DNA of 64,000 bases from Apium graveolens (Eukaryota > Streptophyta > Magnoliopsida > Apiales > Apiaceae). The translations under genes and the position numbers were made by a program. The DNA is taken from the NCBI RefSeq assembly GCF_009905375.1, contig NC_133652.1, forward strand, positions 121,417,797 through 121,481,796, read 5' to 3'. Positions within the stretch are counted from its first letter, which is position 1; the number at the start of each line of letters is the position of its first letter. Shown here in pieces: positions 12,043 through 24,865 of this stretch. The notes under the pieces were generated by a model. It had not been told where the DNA came from and did no database searches. It saw only the letters and a list, made by a program, of their open reading frames with translations.

Positions 12043-12502
12043 GCCTGAGATTCAGAGATGGAGATTCTGAGCAGTGTTGTTATGGTTATGTAGTATGTAC
12101 AGTAGTGTGTAGTGTGTATCAGTAGACTTTTGAGTTGTATTTATAGACTAGCTATGCTGACTAGTGAGTAGGTTGTTGTACCCTTTTTGCTTTTACTTCC
12201 GAAGCGTCTTTACGCTTGTACTACCCTAAAACTTTAGATCTATATATATCAGTACCTTTTTCCTTTCCAACACTGTTATTTATTTTATTGCACCTGTTTT
12301 ACCTTACCTTATTTATTGCACCAGTTATACCCTGTGATACCATGTGCCCTATTTTCCATAACTGTTTATATTCTGTAAAGAAGCATGCAATTTATTTAGT
12401 CACAACTGTTTTCAAAAAGAAATATTTCTATTTTACAAAACTATTCTTTTATGTAAAAGATTGATTCAAAAGCTAAATAAGTTGATTGATTCTTTACAGA
12501 AA
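12043..12502 (+). other. A2 spacer between leader ORF and gag
   Basis: From about 12210 this is a T-rich, pyrimidine-rich stretch ending in TCTTTACAGAAAATG. That is a polypyrimidine tract followed by an AG, as at a plant splice acceptor, right before the gag start at 12503. No gene is seen. Confidence 0.5.
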
Positions 12503-15500
12503 ATGCCTCCCAAAAGAAATACCCGCACCAACACCCGAAATGAAGAAACTAACAACAACAACAATCAAGATGATACAAACCCGAATGTGAACCCAGGACC
12601 TATGGACCCAGCAATAGCCCAGATTCTTCAAATCTTGGCCCAACAAACAGTTTACCTAGCACAACAACAACAAAGACAGACCAATCCCCAGGTAACCTTC
12701 AAGACTTTTCAGGCAATAAACCCACCAGAATTCAAGGGTTCCTTAGAGCCAATTGAAGCAAATGTTTGGTTAAAGGAAATAGAGAAGGCATTTGCCTTAG
12801 TGAAAGTAAAGGAAGAACAGAAGGTTGAGTTTGCAAGTTATTATCTGAAGAATGAAGCCACCTATTGGTGGGAGATGGTGAAGACATTGGAAGGTACGGA
12901 TGTTATTACTTGGGAAAGGTTCAAGGAATTGTTTCTAGAAAAGTATTTTCCTCAATTTGTTCAAGATCAGATGGAGCTAAAGTTTTTAGAGTTAAAACAA
13001 GGGAATATGTCGGTAACAGATTATGAGGGGAAGTTTGAGGAATTGTCAAGGTATGTGCCGTCGTATGTTGATACTGATAGAAAGAAAGCTAAGAGATTCC
13101 AGCAAGGCTTGAAGCCATGGATCAGAGGGAAGGTAGCTATTTTTGAATTGGATACTTATGCCGGGGTTGTACAGAAAGCTATGATCGCAGAGACAGAGAG
13201 TGAGATGTTCCAGAAAGATAAGGAAAGCAAGAAAAGGAAAGTTGAGGGAAGTGAGGGTCAGTCACAAACAGGGAAGTTTCCAAATTTTAAGAAGGGCAAG
13301 TTCCAGCCAGGGAGAAATTTTAATTTCAGGAGACAAAATGCAGGAGACGGAGGCCAAGGCAATCGTCCAGCTAATGTGAATCAGCCGAATCAGTTGAGAT
13401 TAACTTTTCCAGATTGTCAAGTTTGTGGAAAGAAGCATGGAGGAGTTTGTAACAAGTTGAATGTGGTATGTTTTAAATGCAACCAGAAAGGGCACTATTC
13501 AAGGGAATGCCGAAATCAGCCAGCAAATAAGGATCAGCCTATCCGAAATCCAGCAGTGAAGGTTCCAGTCATTGGATTTACATGCTTTAAATGTGGGAAG
13601 CCAGGACATATGGCCAGGGATTGCAAGACACCAGCCCCAGTCAGTAATACATTGAGGATTATGGGATCTACCCCAACAATGAATGAGACTCCAAGGGCTA
13701 GAGTTTTTGACATGTCGGTGAAGGATGCGATCCAGGATACGGATGTCGTGGCAGGTACGCTTAATGTGAATTCTTTATGTGCCAAAGTGTTAATAGACTC
13801 GGGAGCAACTCGATCGTTTGTTTCACAAGATTTTGTTAGTAAATTAAACTGTCCAGTTGAGTGCTTAAATGAAATAATGACTGTGGAATTAGCAAATCAA
13901 GAACGTGTAACTGTGAATCAAGTTTGTGAGAATTGTGAGGTTGAGATTTCTGGTAGTAAGTTTTGTGTAGATTTGATACCATTTAAGTTAGGAGAATTTG
14001 ATGTGATATTAGGGATGGATTGGTTATCTAAGCATGATGCTCAGATAGATTGTCGAAATAAGAAAGGAATGGTGAAAATGCCAGACGAAAGAATAGTAAC
14101 GTTCAAGGGACAGAAGCAGGTAAAGAAGTTCTTAACGATGATTCAAGCCAAGAAGTTACTACGGCAAGGATGCGAGCATTTCGTAGCATACGTGATTGAC
14201 AAAAGTCAGGAACCAGCAAAACTTGAAGATATCCCAGTAGTGAATGAATTTCCAGATGTATTTCCCGACGAGTTACTAGGACTTCCTCCAGATAGAGAAA
14301 TCGAATTTGCGATCGACTTAGAACCTGGAATAGAACCAGTGTCCAAAGCCCCGTACAGAATGGCGCCTGTTGAGATGAAAGAGCTAGCAAGGCAATTGCA
14401 AGAATTGTTAGAGAAAGGAGTATTTAGACCCAGCGTATCCCCGTGGGGAACCCCGGTATTATTTGTCAAGAAGAAAGATGGAAGTATGAGACTGTGCATT
14501 AACTATAGGGAGCTCAACAAGCTGACAATCAAGAACAAGTATCCGTTACCCAGAATCGATGATCTGTTTGACCAATTGAAGGGAGCCAAGTATTTCTCCA
14601 AAATTGATTTAAGATCGGGATATCATCAACTAAAGATCAAGCCAGAAGATATACCAAAGACAGCTTTCAGAACAAGGTATGGGCATTATGAATTTCTAGT
14701 GATGTCTTTTGGATTGACCAACGCCCCAGCAGCGTTTATGGACCTGATGAATAGAATTTTCAAAGAGTATTTGGATAAGTTTGTTATTGTGTTTATAGAC
14801 GATATTTTAATATATTCCAAGACGAAAGAGGATCATGCGGAACATGTGAGAACAGCTTTGGAGATTTTAAGGAAGAAGAAGTTATATGCTAAACTGTCAA
14901 AGTGTGAGTTTTGGCTACAGGAAGTTCAGTTCTTAGGACACATAGTCAGTAACGAAGGAATCAAAGTGGACCCAGCAAAGATCGAAGCAATTACGAATTG
15001 GGAGAGACCGAGAACACCCACTGAGGTAAGAAGTTTCCTAGGATTGGCGGGATATTATCGTCGATTTGTTCAGAATTTCTCAAGGATTGCCACATCATTA
15101 ACAAAGCTTACACGAAAGAATGAAAAGTTTATATGGAACGACAAGTGCGAAGAAAGTTTTCAAGAATTGAAGCAGAGATTAATCACAGCACCTGTTTTGT
15201 CACTTCCAGACGATCAAGGGAATTTCGTAATTTATAGCGATGCTTCTCATAAAGGACTAGGATGTGTTCTTATGCAGCACGACAAGGTGATTGCTTATGC
15301 GTCAAGACAATTGAAACCACATGAACAGAAATATCCTACTCATGACTTGGAGCTAGAAGCTATAGTTTTTGCTTTGAAGATTTGGAGACATTATTTATAT
15401 GGAGAAAAGTGTGAGATTTTCACGGATCACAAAAGTTTGAAATATATATTTACCCAGAAGGAACTTAATATGAGGCAAAGGAGATGGTTAGAATTGATTA

Positions 15501-17113
15501 AGGATTATGATTGCTCGATTAATTATCATCCCGGTAAGGCGAACGTTGTAGCAGATGCGTTAAGTCGGAAGGAAAGGTTAAATGTGTTATCTGTACCTGA
15601 AGAAATATATGAAGAATTTCAGAAATTAGAATTGGAGGTTAGAATTTGCAAGCCTGAGGAAGCAAAAGTGTACAGTATGATTTTCCACCCGGAGTTATTG
15701 GAGAAAATAAAGAAATGCCAGAAAGAGGTAATGGATCAAGATATAAATAGTTTGGTAGGTGAGGAATTATGCACGCAACAAGATGATCAAGGTATTCTTA
15801 GGTTTTCTTGAAGAGTTTGGATTCCACCAGTGACGGAGCTGAAAAATGAAATTTTACAAGAAGCACACAGTTCAAGATATTCCATCCATCCAGGGAGTAC
15901 CAAAATGTACAGAGATTTAAAGAAGAATTATTGGTGGCCAAATATGAAGAGGGAAATTGCGGAATGGGTTAGCAAATGTTATACCTGTCAGAGAGTTAAA
16001 GCAGAGCATCAGAGACCAAGCGGATTGCTACAGCCATTGGAGATTCCAGAATGGAAGTGGGAACATATTACCATGGATTTCATAGTTGGATTACCAAGGA
16101 CAAGGGCTAATCATGATGCCATTTGGGTTATAGTCGATAGACTTACCAAGTCAGCTCATTTTCTGCCTATAAATGAAAGATTTTCGCTCGACAAGTTAGT
16201 CCATATGTACCTAAAAGAAATTATAGTTCGTCATGGAGTTCCAGTGTCTATCGTATCTGATCGAGATCCAAGGTTTAATTCAAGATTTTGGAAGGGTTTT
16301 CAAGAATGTTTGGGAACAAAATTGAATATGAGTACGGCCTATCACCCGCAGACGGACGGCCAAAGTGAAAGAACAATTCAGACAATCGAAGACATGCTAC
16401 GTGTTTGTGCTATTGATTTCAAAGGAAGTTGGGACGAGCATTTACCCCTGGTAGAATTTGCTTATAACAACAGTTATCACGCCAGCATTGGGATGCCACC
16501 TTATGAAGCCCTTTATGGACGCAAATGTAGATCTCCATTATATTGGGACGAAGTAGGAGAACGCAAAATACTCGGACCTGAATTGGTACAACAGACAAAG
16601 GAAGTTGTTGAACTTATCCAGAAAAGATTAATAGCCGCACAAAATTGTCAGAGGAGATATGCAGACCAGTCAAGGAAACACATGGAATTTGAAGAAGGAA
16701 GCTTGGTATTATTGAAAGTATCACCGTGGAAAGGACTAACGAGGTTTGGGAAGAAAGGGAAGCTAAGCCCAAGATATGTCGGACCTTTTGAGATCCTAAA
16801 GAGCGTTGGCAAAGTCGCTTACGAATTGGCGTTACCTCCGCACATGGAGCACATTCACAATGTTTTTCATGTATCGATGCTCAAGAAATATAATCCAGAC
16901 TCCAGGCATGTAATAGAATATGAGCCAATAGAACTTCAGGCAGATTTATCATATGTAGAGAATCCAATAGAGATTTTAGAGGAAAGAGGGAAAATATTGA
17001 GGAATAAAGTGATAAAGTTAGTAAGAGTATTGTGGAGAAACCCAAAGGTTGAAGAGTCAACCTGGGAATTAGAAAGTGATATGAGAGAAAAGTATCCTCA
17101 TTTGTTTTCTTAG
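12503..17113 (+). pseudogene. A2 gag-pol polyprotein, chromovirus type, one in-frame stop
   Basis: The start is the ATG at 12503 (MPPKRNTRT); sense extends upstream only through a non-ATG codon. The frame is about 1536 codons, with a single stop TGA at 15809-15811. Gag domain covers about residues 75-230, then knuckles [26 protein letters not shown] and [14 protein letters not shown] (residues 305-375), protease [10 protein letters not shown] (about 430), [11 protein letters not shown] (about 763), RNase [11 protein letters not shown] (about 910), integrase HHCC (about 1122-1165) and DDE core (SDRDPRF, then E), and a chromodomain-like tail to PHLFS. All catalytic residues I can identify are present. 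The stop lies between RNase H and integrase and fits GGA-to-TGA. Read-through would give a complete polyprotein. Confidence 0.95.
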
Positions 17114-17138
17114 GAGATTCTGAGGACAGAATCCTTTT

Positions 17139-17150
17139 AAGGGGGAAGGA
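17139..17150 (+). other. A2 polypurine tract
   Basis: AAGGGGGAAGGA abuts the LTR start TGTAATATCC. Confidence 0.88.
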
Positions 17151-20100
17151 TGTAATATCCGGGATATAACGTGTAATTATTTTTACTATTAAATAATTAA
17201 TATGTGTGTTCATTATCTATTCTATGAGTTAATTGTTAAGTGATATATGTACTTGAATATTCAAAAATAATATTAATTGAGTATTTTAATTTTTATATGT
17301 CCAAAATAAAATATAGATAATTGTCATATCTTCCTAATTATTTTTATGTTGATTTATAGATTTATAAGAATCATATGAAATTTTTAAAATCTTTTTCCGG
17401 GTAATTAAAATTTATTTTATAAAAATGGGAACCAACTGACGTCAATCGTTTTTACGTTTTTGGAACCCGAAACTCTTCCGAGAACTCCTTCCTAACCTAA
17501 TTGTAATATTCCGAGCATTTTCCATGTTTCGACTTTTTCGATCCGGCGTACGGTTTGTCCTGCGCGGGTCCCGGCACAACATTTTCGATACAATATTCGT
17601 TTCGGTAAATTAATAAAACCCGTATTTTCGATAAACGGGAGCTTTTTATTAAACTATCCCAATTATCACTTCGTAGTACGTGTAACTGGGTGCTGAGACC
17701 AAGACCGCAGTACAAGTTGTACTGATTTGGATAATTATCCCGAAAACCGATACCGTTTGGATCAGTTTTTATAAATAAATGTACCATTTTATATCCGGAA
17801 TGATTCAACGGGATACTAATTTTCCGTAATTATAAATAGCCTTTTACCGTATTTTATTTCGTATCAAAATCATTTGCAGACAGATAAATATATAATTTTA
17901 CAGAGAAAAATCATATATTCATAAACCTTTCTGAGAATCAAACCACAAATTCAAGGCGTTAGTGAAATCCGTTTGAAAAGTTGGAGTAACCGATTTGAAG
18001 GTCTCAAGGAGTACTATCAGATTCTAAGCTTTGTTTCACTGCAGAATCAAAGGTTGAATTTCTAAAAATTTATTTATTTTCGAATTTATTTTATTAAAAA
18101 TAGGAATTTTTGTTCGGATGATTGTTTGTATGATTTGATGATTGCATGTTGTAGAGCTTGTTTTCCTGATGATTTTCATATGTCATACGTCTGATTTGGA
18201 GTTCAATAACATGTTCAAATTTGAGTTTGATTTTCGAATTTTAAAATTAGGGTTTATAACCCGTATGAATGTTCTTAATTGAAATTTGGGGGTTTCTTAT
18301 TCTGTGATAGATTGATGTTGTGATATAGTGGGTTGTGTTCTCTGTGAAATTAGCAATCCAGTCGTATAAGTTTCATGAACCAACGAGGTCTGTAGAGAAG
18401 GGAGTTGTGTTTTGAAGTTTTCCGATGTTCGCCGGAAACTGGAAAATTTCACGGCCAAATTCCGGCCAACTCAGGGATTGTTAGGTTGTTTTGATTGCAT
18501 GGTTGTGTTCCTGGTGTTATGTAGATGTGATCTGGAGGTGTTGGTGGGGTGAGGACGCCGGGAACGTGTTCTCCGGCCACCTCTGTGTTTTCCGGCGATC
18601 CCCTGTAAAAATTGCAGTTTGGTCCCTGAAGTTTTGGGGACGATGCAGTTTGGTCCCTGTAATTTTCAGACTTTGCAAAAATAGGATTCCTGTTTTAAAA
18701 ATGTTTAAAAATTATATTTCCCATTTATTTTTATTATAAAAATTCGTTTTTAATTTCTGAAAATTCTAAAAATTATTATTTTAATTCCAAAAATTATTTT
18801 TAATTCACAAATAAATCTAAATTAATTAGTTAATTAATTTCAGTTAATTTTAATTGATTAATTAGTCAATTAATTCGAAAATTAATTGATTAATTGATTT
18901 AATTAATTATTAATTGATTTTTAATTAATTATTTAATTAGATTTATATATTTAAAAATGATTTAAAAATTTAGAAAATTAGTTTCGAGCTTTAAAATATT
19001 ATTCTAAATTATTTTCAAGGCTCGATAATTATTCTAAAATTGTTTCGGAGCCAGAATTGGCCAACCGAACCCTGTTTATTAACCCGAAATTGATCCAGCG
19101 ACTCGTTTTAATTCCGAAAAATGTTTTAAAAATCACTTTAAATACCAGAAAGCCTATTTATGATCCGAGACTTCTTTATAAATGATATACCATTGATTAC
19201 GTGATGTATTATGTGTTATACGTGACTTGTTGTTTGACTATCGGTCTATATATTCGATATTTACTTGGTTATTGCATAGATTTCAATCCGTTAATCGGAT
19301 TTGGGTAAAACGAAAGGTAGATAGAAGTGTGTGTTGAATAGAATCTTGTGAGTTGATGATTGATAGATGCTTATGATATGTGAGCAGAAAAGGCAAGACG
19401 TAGGAAAGGAAAACAGATAGTTGAAGAGTAAGACGGTTGTGATTGGAAGTGAGTGCAGAGTAGTAAGCTAATACCAGGCAAGTGTTCTGAACTTTGTCGA
19501 GATATTGTAATTCTTGATAGTCTTGTTGACATTGCAAGTGCTTTGAAGCACGGAAACCTAAACCCTGATTTCAATTATTGTTCTTGAGCCATGAACCATA
19601 TTCTTTCTAAGCCATTGATTATTGTAAACCCAAACTCGAACCTCAAGTATACAATACTATTCCATAAATACATGCAAACAAAATCCCAAACACGGAACTG
19701 AATTACTTGTACATTCAACCATTGTATCCTATGCTTTGAGAGCCCAAATCTTTGAAACCCTGAAATATTGATTCTTTTGTTATCCAATTCTTTCATTACC
19801 CAGCATTCAAGCTTTTAAACTACTTTATTGATCCTTACAAAGATTGAAACCCTTTCATTGTTAAACACTCATTATTGTTAATGATTCTGGTTATTGTTTA
19901 TTATTGCATATTCTGTTATTATGTTAGAATTGGATTGTTTTTATAAAATTGTGGACCAGATTCGTGGTCAGACCATATAATGGTCAAGTTAGGCCAATGT
20001 GTGCCTTGGATCCAGTAGTTAGAGCAATGCTGTGTGCCTTGCTCGGGGTTAGTGCGTGACTGATCAGCAGCCTAACCTTGGTTTTTAAATTAAAAGTATA

Positions 20101-20587
20101 ATATCCAATTCTAAATCATAATCAAATGTTCACTTGATATCATAATCATAGTCACCTGATGATCATTATTCTCAGTTTTGTCATTGTGACTTGCTGAGCT
20201 AGTTAGCTCATTTGTGCGATGTTGTTTATATTCTTTCCAGTTAAAAAGGAACCAGTTGGTAGCGAGGATCCCCAGTCCAGCGCGAGAGCTAGGGGTTCAG
20301 GTTGAGGAAGCTGAGCTAGTAGGCTTCTTTTGGGATAATTTAAGTTTGTAAAAGTTTGTAATAATGTTTGATACTCAGTGTGAGTTTGAAATAGTTGGGA
20401 TTTGAACGGTTTATAATATATTAGTGTGTTGGCTTGTGTGCATACTTTAAGCTGTTGCGGTCCGTGGTGGTTGATAAGTAGGGTCACTGCATATATTATT
20501 ATTATCTTTATTATTGTTATAAGCAGGTTATAATTAAGGTGTGTGTGTGGACCCCAAACTTCTGACCCGGGTTTGGAGGGCGCCACA
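17151..20587 (+). repeat. A2 3' LTR
   Basis: This 3437 bp LTR runs from TGTAATATCCGG to GGGCGCCACA. It contains an extremely AT-rich ATTAATTA block (18760-18960) and no credible gene. Its last 171 bases match the 5' remnant. Copia gag sequence resumes at 20588. Confidence 0.93.
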
Positions 20588-20983
20588 AAATCTGCCATGC
20601 CTACTCCCATGTCCGTTCAGTCTCAATTTCCTAACATGAATGCCATGCCTCCCATGCATGTTAATGCTATGTCTACACAGAATATGAATGCTCAGTTTGC
20701 TAATATGTCATTTGTACCTAATCCTTATTATGTTGCATACAGTATGCCATAAATGCCATTTAGCATGCCTTACTGGAATAACATGTTTACACCAAGCATG
20801 CCATTTCCCGTTAGTCATAATATGCATGATAGTTCTGTTGCAATAAATGGTTTCAAAGGTCTAACTCAAATGACTAAGGATGAATCTGAAATTCCTAAGT
20901 CAAATGAGATAAGACCTAAGAAACAGAAAAATAAAGCTAACAAGACAGGACCCAAGGAAACTTGGGTACCAAAATCAACTTGA
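20588..20983 (+). pseudogene. B1 gag, C-terminal part
   Basis: Gag resumes just after the A2 LTR. It is a low-complexity Met/Asn/Pro-rich segment (MPTPMSVQ, MPPMHVNAM) with a stop at 20750-20752, then a Lys-rich end reading PKETWVPKST and the gag stop TGA at 20981-20983. The WVPK ending has equivalents at the gag end of B2 (WVLK), B5 (WVLK) and B3 (WVVK). Confidence 0.82.
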
Positions 20984-21003
20984 TTTGATTTTGATGTGTG
21001 TAG

Positions 21004-24000
21004 GGAAATAGAAAGAATCTTTGGTACTTGGATAGTGGTTGTTCAAGACACATGACTGGTGATTCTACCCTGCCCACAGAGTTTAAAGAGAGAGCTGGCC
21101 CAAGTATTACTTTTGGAGATGATAGCAAGGGTTATATTGTGGGATAAAGCTTGATTTCAAAGGACAATGTCATCACTGAGGAGGTTGCCTTAGTGGAAGG
21201 TCTCAAACACAATCTGTTGAGTATCAGCCAGCTTTGTGACAAAGGCAATTCAATAACCTTCAACTCAGAAGCCTGTGTTGTGATTAATAAAAGAAGCAAC
21301 AAAGTGGTTCTCACTGGTGTGAGAAGAGAAAATATGTATCTAGCTGATTTCAACTCATCTAATTCAGAATCTGTAACTTGTCTTCTCAGTAAAGCAAGTC
21401 AAGATAAAAGTTGGCTATAGCACAAGAAGCTATCCCATTTAAACTTCAAGACCATGAATGAGCTGGTAAAGAAAGAACTGGTAAGAGGCATTCCTCTAGT
21501 GGAGTTTTTAAAGGATGGACTATGTGATGCCTGCCAAAAAGGGAAGCAGATTAAAGCATCATTCAGGAAGAAACTTTATTCAATAATTGAAGAGCCTTTG
21601 CAACTGCTTCACATGGATTTGTTTGGACCAGTCAATATATTGTCCATCTCAAGGAAAAGATTTTGCCTAGTAATTTTAGATGATTTCTCAAAGTACTCTT
21701 GGACATATTTCCTAAAGTCTAAAGATAAGGCTAGTGAAATCATCATCAATCATATAAGGCAAGTCAACAATCATCCTGATTTCAAAGTTAGAAGAATCAG
21801 GAGTGACAATGGAACTGAGTTAAAGAATTATGTCATGAGAGCATTTTGTGAGGATAATGGGATTCTGCATGAGCTTTCAGCAGCAAGGACTCCACAACAG
21901 AATGGAGTAGTGGAAAGGAAGAACATATCACTTATTGAAGCTGCAAGGACAATGCATGAAGAATCTAAACTACCAACATATTTCTGGGCTGAAGTTGTAA
22001 ATACTGCATGCTACACTCAGAAAATTTCTCTGGTTAATCAAGCAAGATGCATGACTCCCTATCAATTGTTCAAGAACAAGAAACCAACTCTAAACTTTCT
22101 TCATGTCTTTGGTTGCAAATGCTATATTTTGAGAAATCAAACTAATCAAAATGGGAAGTTTGATGCTAAAGCAGATGAAGGAATTTTTGTTGGATATGTT
22201 GTTGGTAAAACATATAGAGTCTACAATCTAAGAACCAACTTTGTTGTGGAATCTATACATGTTGTGTTTGATGATAAAAAGATTGAAGGACTGAAAGATG
22301 GAGATTACCATGAGAGCCTCAAATTTGACAATGTGGAGATGGTTAGTGATGACAGTGATGATGAAAGTGATCAAGAAACAGTTTCTAAGGATAATGCAGA
22401 TAAATCTACTACCAATGAAGCACAAAACTCAACATCTGTCGAGTTGCATAATGCTTCATCCATCGGGAGGCAATCTGCGTTATCCGTCGGGAGACAACCT
22501 GCCTCATCCGTTGGTACTCAAAATTCAACATCCGTCGGGTTATCAAGAGGAGCCGGAAGTCAAGATAGATCACCTATACAAAGTTCCCCTTTCTCAAATC
22601 ATAGATCCACAAACACAGGGGGAGTTTCTAACAATCAAAACTCAATCACACATCAAGACAACAATGAGGTTTCTTCATCTAGAGCTAATCTACCTTAACA
22701 AAGGAAATGGATAAAAGATCACCCATTTAAGCTTATCATTGGTGATGTTTCTTCAAGAGTTCAAACAAGAAGAGCAACTCAGGAAGAATGTCTATACATC
22801 AGCTTTCTTTCCAAGGAAGAACCAAAGAAGGTAGAAGAAGCTTTGTTGGATCCTGATTGGATCTTAGCTATGCAGGAGGAGCTAAACCAATTTAAAAGGA
22901 ACAATGTTTGGAAGCTGGTACTCAATCCTAAAGGAAAGAATCCAATAGACACCAAATGGGTATTCAGAAACAAGATGGATGAAAATGGCATAGTAGTCAG
23001 GAACAAAGCTAGATTGGTTGCTAAGGGCTATTGTCATCAAGAAGGAATAGATTTTGATGAAACATTTTCTCCTGTTGCAAGACTTGAAGCAATCAGAATC
23101 TTCTTAGCCTATTCAACCCATGCCAATTTCAAGGTCTATCAAATGGATGTCAAAAGTGCCTTTCTGAATGAAGATTTGGAGGAAGAAGTATATGTCAGTC
23201 AACCTCCTGGTTTTGAAGATCCAAATTTTCCAGAATATGTCTATTATCTTCTGAAAGCACTTTATGGACTGAAGCAAGCACCTAGAGCCTGGTATGATAC
23301 TTTATCAAAGTTCTTTTGGAAAATCACTTCACAAGAGGTACTGTAGATAAAACTTTATTTTTCAGAAATGTTAATGGCTCTAGTATACTTGTTCAAATTT
23401 ATGTAGATGATATTATTTTTGGCTCTACAGATGAGAAACTTTGCAAAAAGTTTGCCAAATTGATGCAAAGTAAGTATGAAATGAGTATGATGGGAGAACT
23501 AACTTGCTTTCTTGGTTTACAAGTTAAGCAAGTTAGTGATGGAATATTCATTAGGCAAACTAAATATATTTTTGATCTTTTAAAGAAGTTTGATCTAATG
23601 GATTGCACATCTGTAAAAACTCCCATGGCCACTGCAACTAAGCTTGAATCAAACACTACTGAAAAGTCTGTGGATGTTTCAAGTTATAGAGCCATGGTTG
23701 GCTCACTTCTATACTTAACAGCTAGTACGCCAGATATAATGTTTGCTACATGTTTATGTGCTAGATTTCTGGTTGATCCTAGAGAATCTCACTTGATAGC
23801 TATTAAGAGAATTTTCAGATATCTTAAAGGAACACCGAACCTTGGCATTTGGTACCTTAGAGATTCTGGTTTTGATCTAACTGGTTATTCAGATACAGAT
23901 TATGCAGGTTGTAGAATTGATAGAAAGAGTACAACAGGAACCTGTCAATTTCTAGGAAACAAGCTTGTGTCCTGGTTCAGTAAAAGCAAAATTCAGTTTC

Positions 24001-24343
24001 TACTTCTACAGCTGAAGCTGAATATATTGCTGCTGGAAGTTGCTGTGCACAGATTTTATGGATGAAAAATCAATTGCTGGACTATGGTTTGTAAGTTGAG
24101 AGGATTCCAATTTTCTGTGATAACACAAGTGCAATTGCCATCACTGAAAATCCAGTGCAGCATTCAAGGACAAAGCACATAGATATCAAGTACCATTTCA
24201 TAAGGGAACATGAAATGAATGGTACTATGGAACTACATTTTGTTCCAAGTGAGAAGCGACTTGCAGATATCTTTACCAAGCCACTGGATGAATCCACCTT
24301 TTCAAGGTTGGTAAGTGAGTTAGGTATGCTTAATTACTCTTAA
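21004..24343 (+). pseudogene. B1 pol (PR-INT-RT-RH), copia type, decayed
   Basis: Pol sense begins after an acceptor-like TGTGTAG|GG. Protease has DSGCSRHMTG (about 21040). Integrase HHCC runs 21420-21560. The DDE core has HMDLFG (about 21612), RSDNGTE (about 21802) and QNGVVERKN (about 21898). RT has YVDD at 23400-23411, and RNase H has SDTDYAGC near 23890, ending LVSELGMLNYS. The breaks are stops near 21147, 21418, 22696 and 24090, and single-base frame losses near 23316 and 23990. The INT-RT linker carries an unusual motif cluster (22457-22542). Copia order puts integrase before RT, unlike A1 and A2. Confidence 0.93.
22457..22542 (+). other. Motif cluster in the B1 INT-RT linker
   Basis: Four ATCC[GA]T[CT]GG-type motifs lie within 86 bases and are translated as repeated SVG/SIG units. 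They are the inverse-strand version of the CCGACGGATAA motif in the B1 LTR. A GGGGGAG tract follows at 22618-22624. Confidence 0.75.
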
Positions 24344-24747
24344 ATCTATCTAAGTTATTTTGCAAGTTGATAAGCATCCAGAAATTTAATTGATTTTTCA
24401 GTCTTGGATGAAATTTTGGCTAAGTCAAAATTTACATTTCGACGGATGACCCTTATCCATCGAGTTTGGTCATCTATTGATATACAAATTGTTAATAAAA
24501 ATCAATTTCTTTTCTGGAATATTTTATGTCTCGACGGATAACAGTTTATCCTCATCCGTCGAATTGTCTTAATCTCATCCGTTAATTCCCTGTACATTAT
24601 CCATCAAGTATACTTACAGTTTGTAAGCATTACACGACTGATAATGGGTGGAATTTTTACAGTTTATTTTTAAAACGGCTATTTTAGGCAATTTCTATTG
24701 GTTACTTTATTTTACTTTATTATTTTTATCAGTTATTTTTTAGATAG
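24344..24747 (+). other. B1 spacer between pol and the post-pol ORF
   Basis: This is non-coding sequence. It holds CGACGGAT and ATCC[GA]TCGA motifs facing each other (near 24441, 24458, 24533, 24555, 24576 and 24600), which could form hairpins. No gene is seen. Confidence 0.7.
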
Positions 24748-24754
24748 TATAAAA
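24748..24754 (+). promoter_or_regulatory. TATA-like box ahead of the B1 post-pol ORF
   Basis: TATAAAA lies 118 bases upstream of the ATG at 24866. It is followed by a pyrimidine-rich leader and the start context AACAATGGCA. B2 has a similar arrangement ahead of its post-pol ORF (47111-47265). Confidence 0.55.
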
Positions 24755-24865
24755 GCTTATTTCATTGCAATTGTTTTTCTTTTATCATTCTCAAATTCAA
24801 TTCCTCTTATTTCATTCTCTCTCAAGCACTTACTCTCCTTTTCTTCAAGCTTTCATTCTCTAACA

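Larger units (their letters stand above)
11163..20587 (+). mobile_element. Ty3/gypsy chromovirus-like element A2, nested in B1 gag
   Basis: The element holds a remnant 5' LTR, primer site, leader ORF, nearly open gag-pol, polypurine tract and full 3' LTR. Only the last 169 bases of the 5' LTR remain, against a 3437-base 3' LTR. The aligned part differs by one substitution (C/G) and one GT-repeat indel, so the insertion looks young. The left junction falls in a gag codon with no target duplication, because the original left end is gone. Protein order and tail place it in the same Tekay/Del-like lineage as A1 but in a distinct family, with a different LTR sequence. Confidence 0.93.

Noticed and set aside
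16881..17213. Minus-strand frame opposite the A2 gag-pol end
   Set aside because: It is antisense to a well-supported domain and extends over the polypurine tract into the LTR; a shadow frame.
20203..20610. 135-codon minus-strand frame
   Set aside because: It lies in the A2 3' LTR opposite to the element and crosses the LTR/gag junction; no motif.
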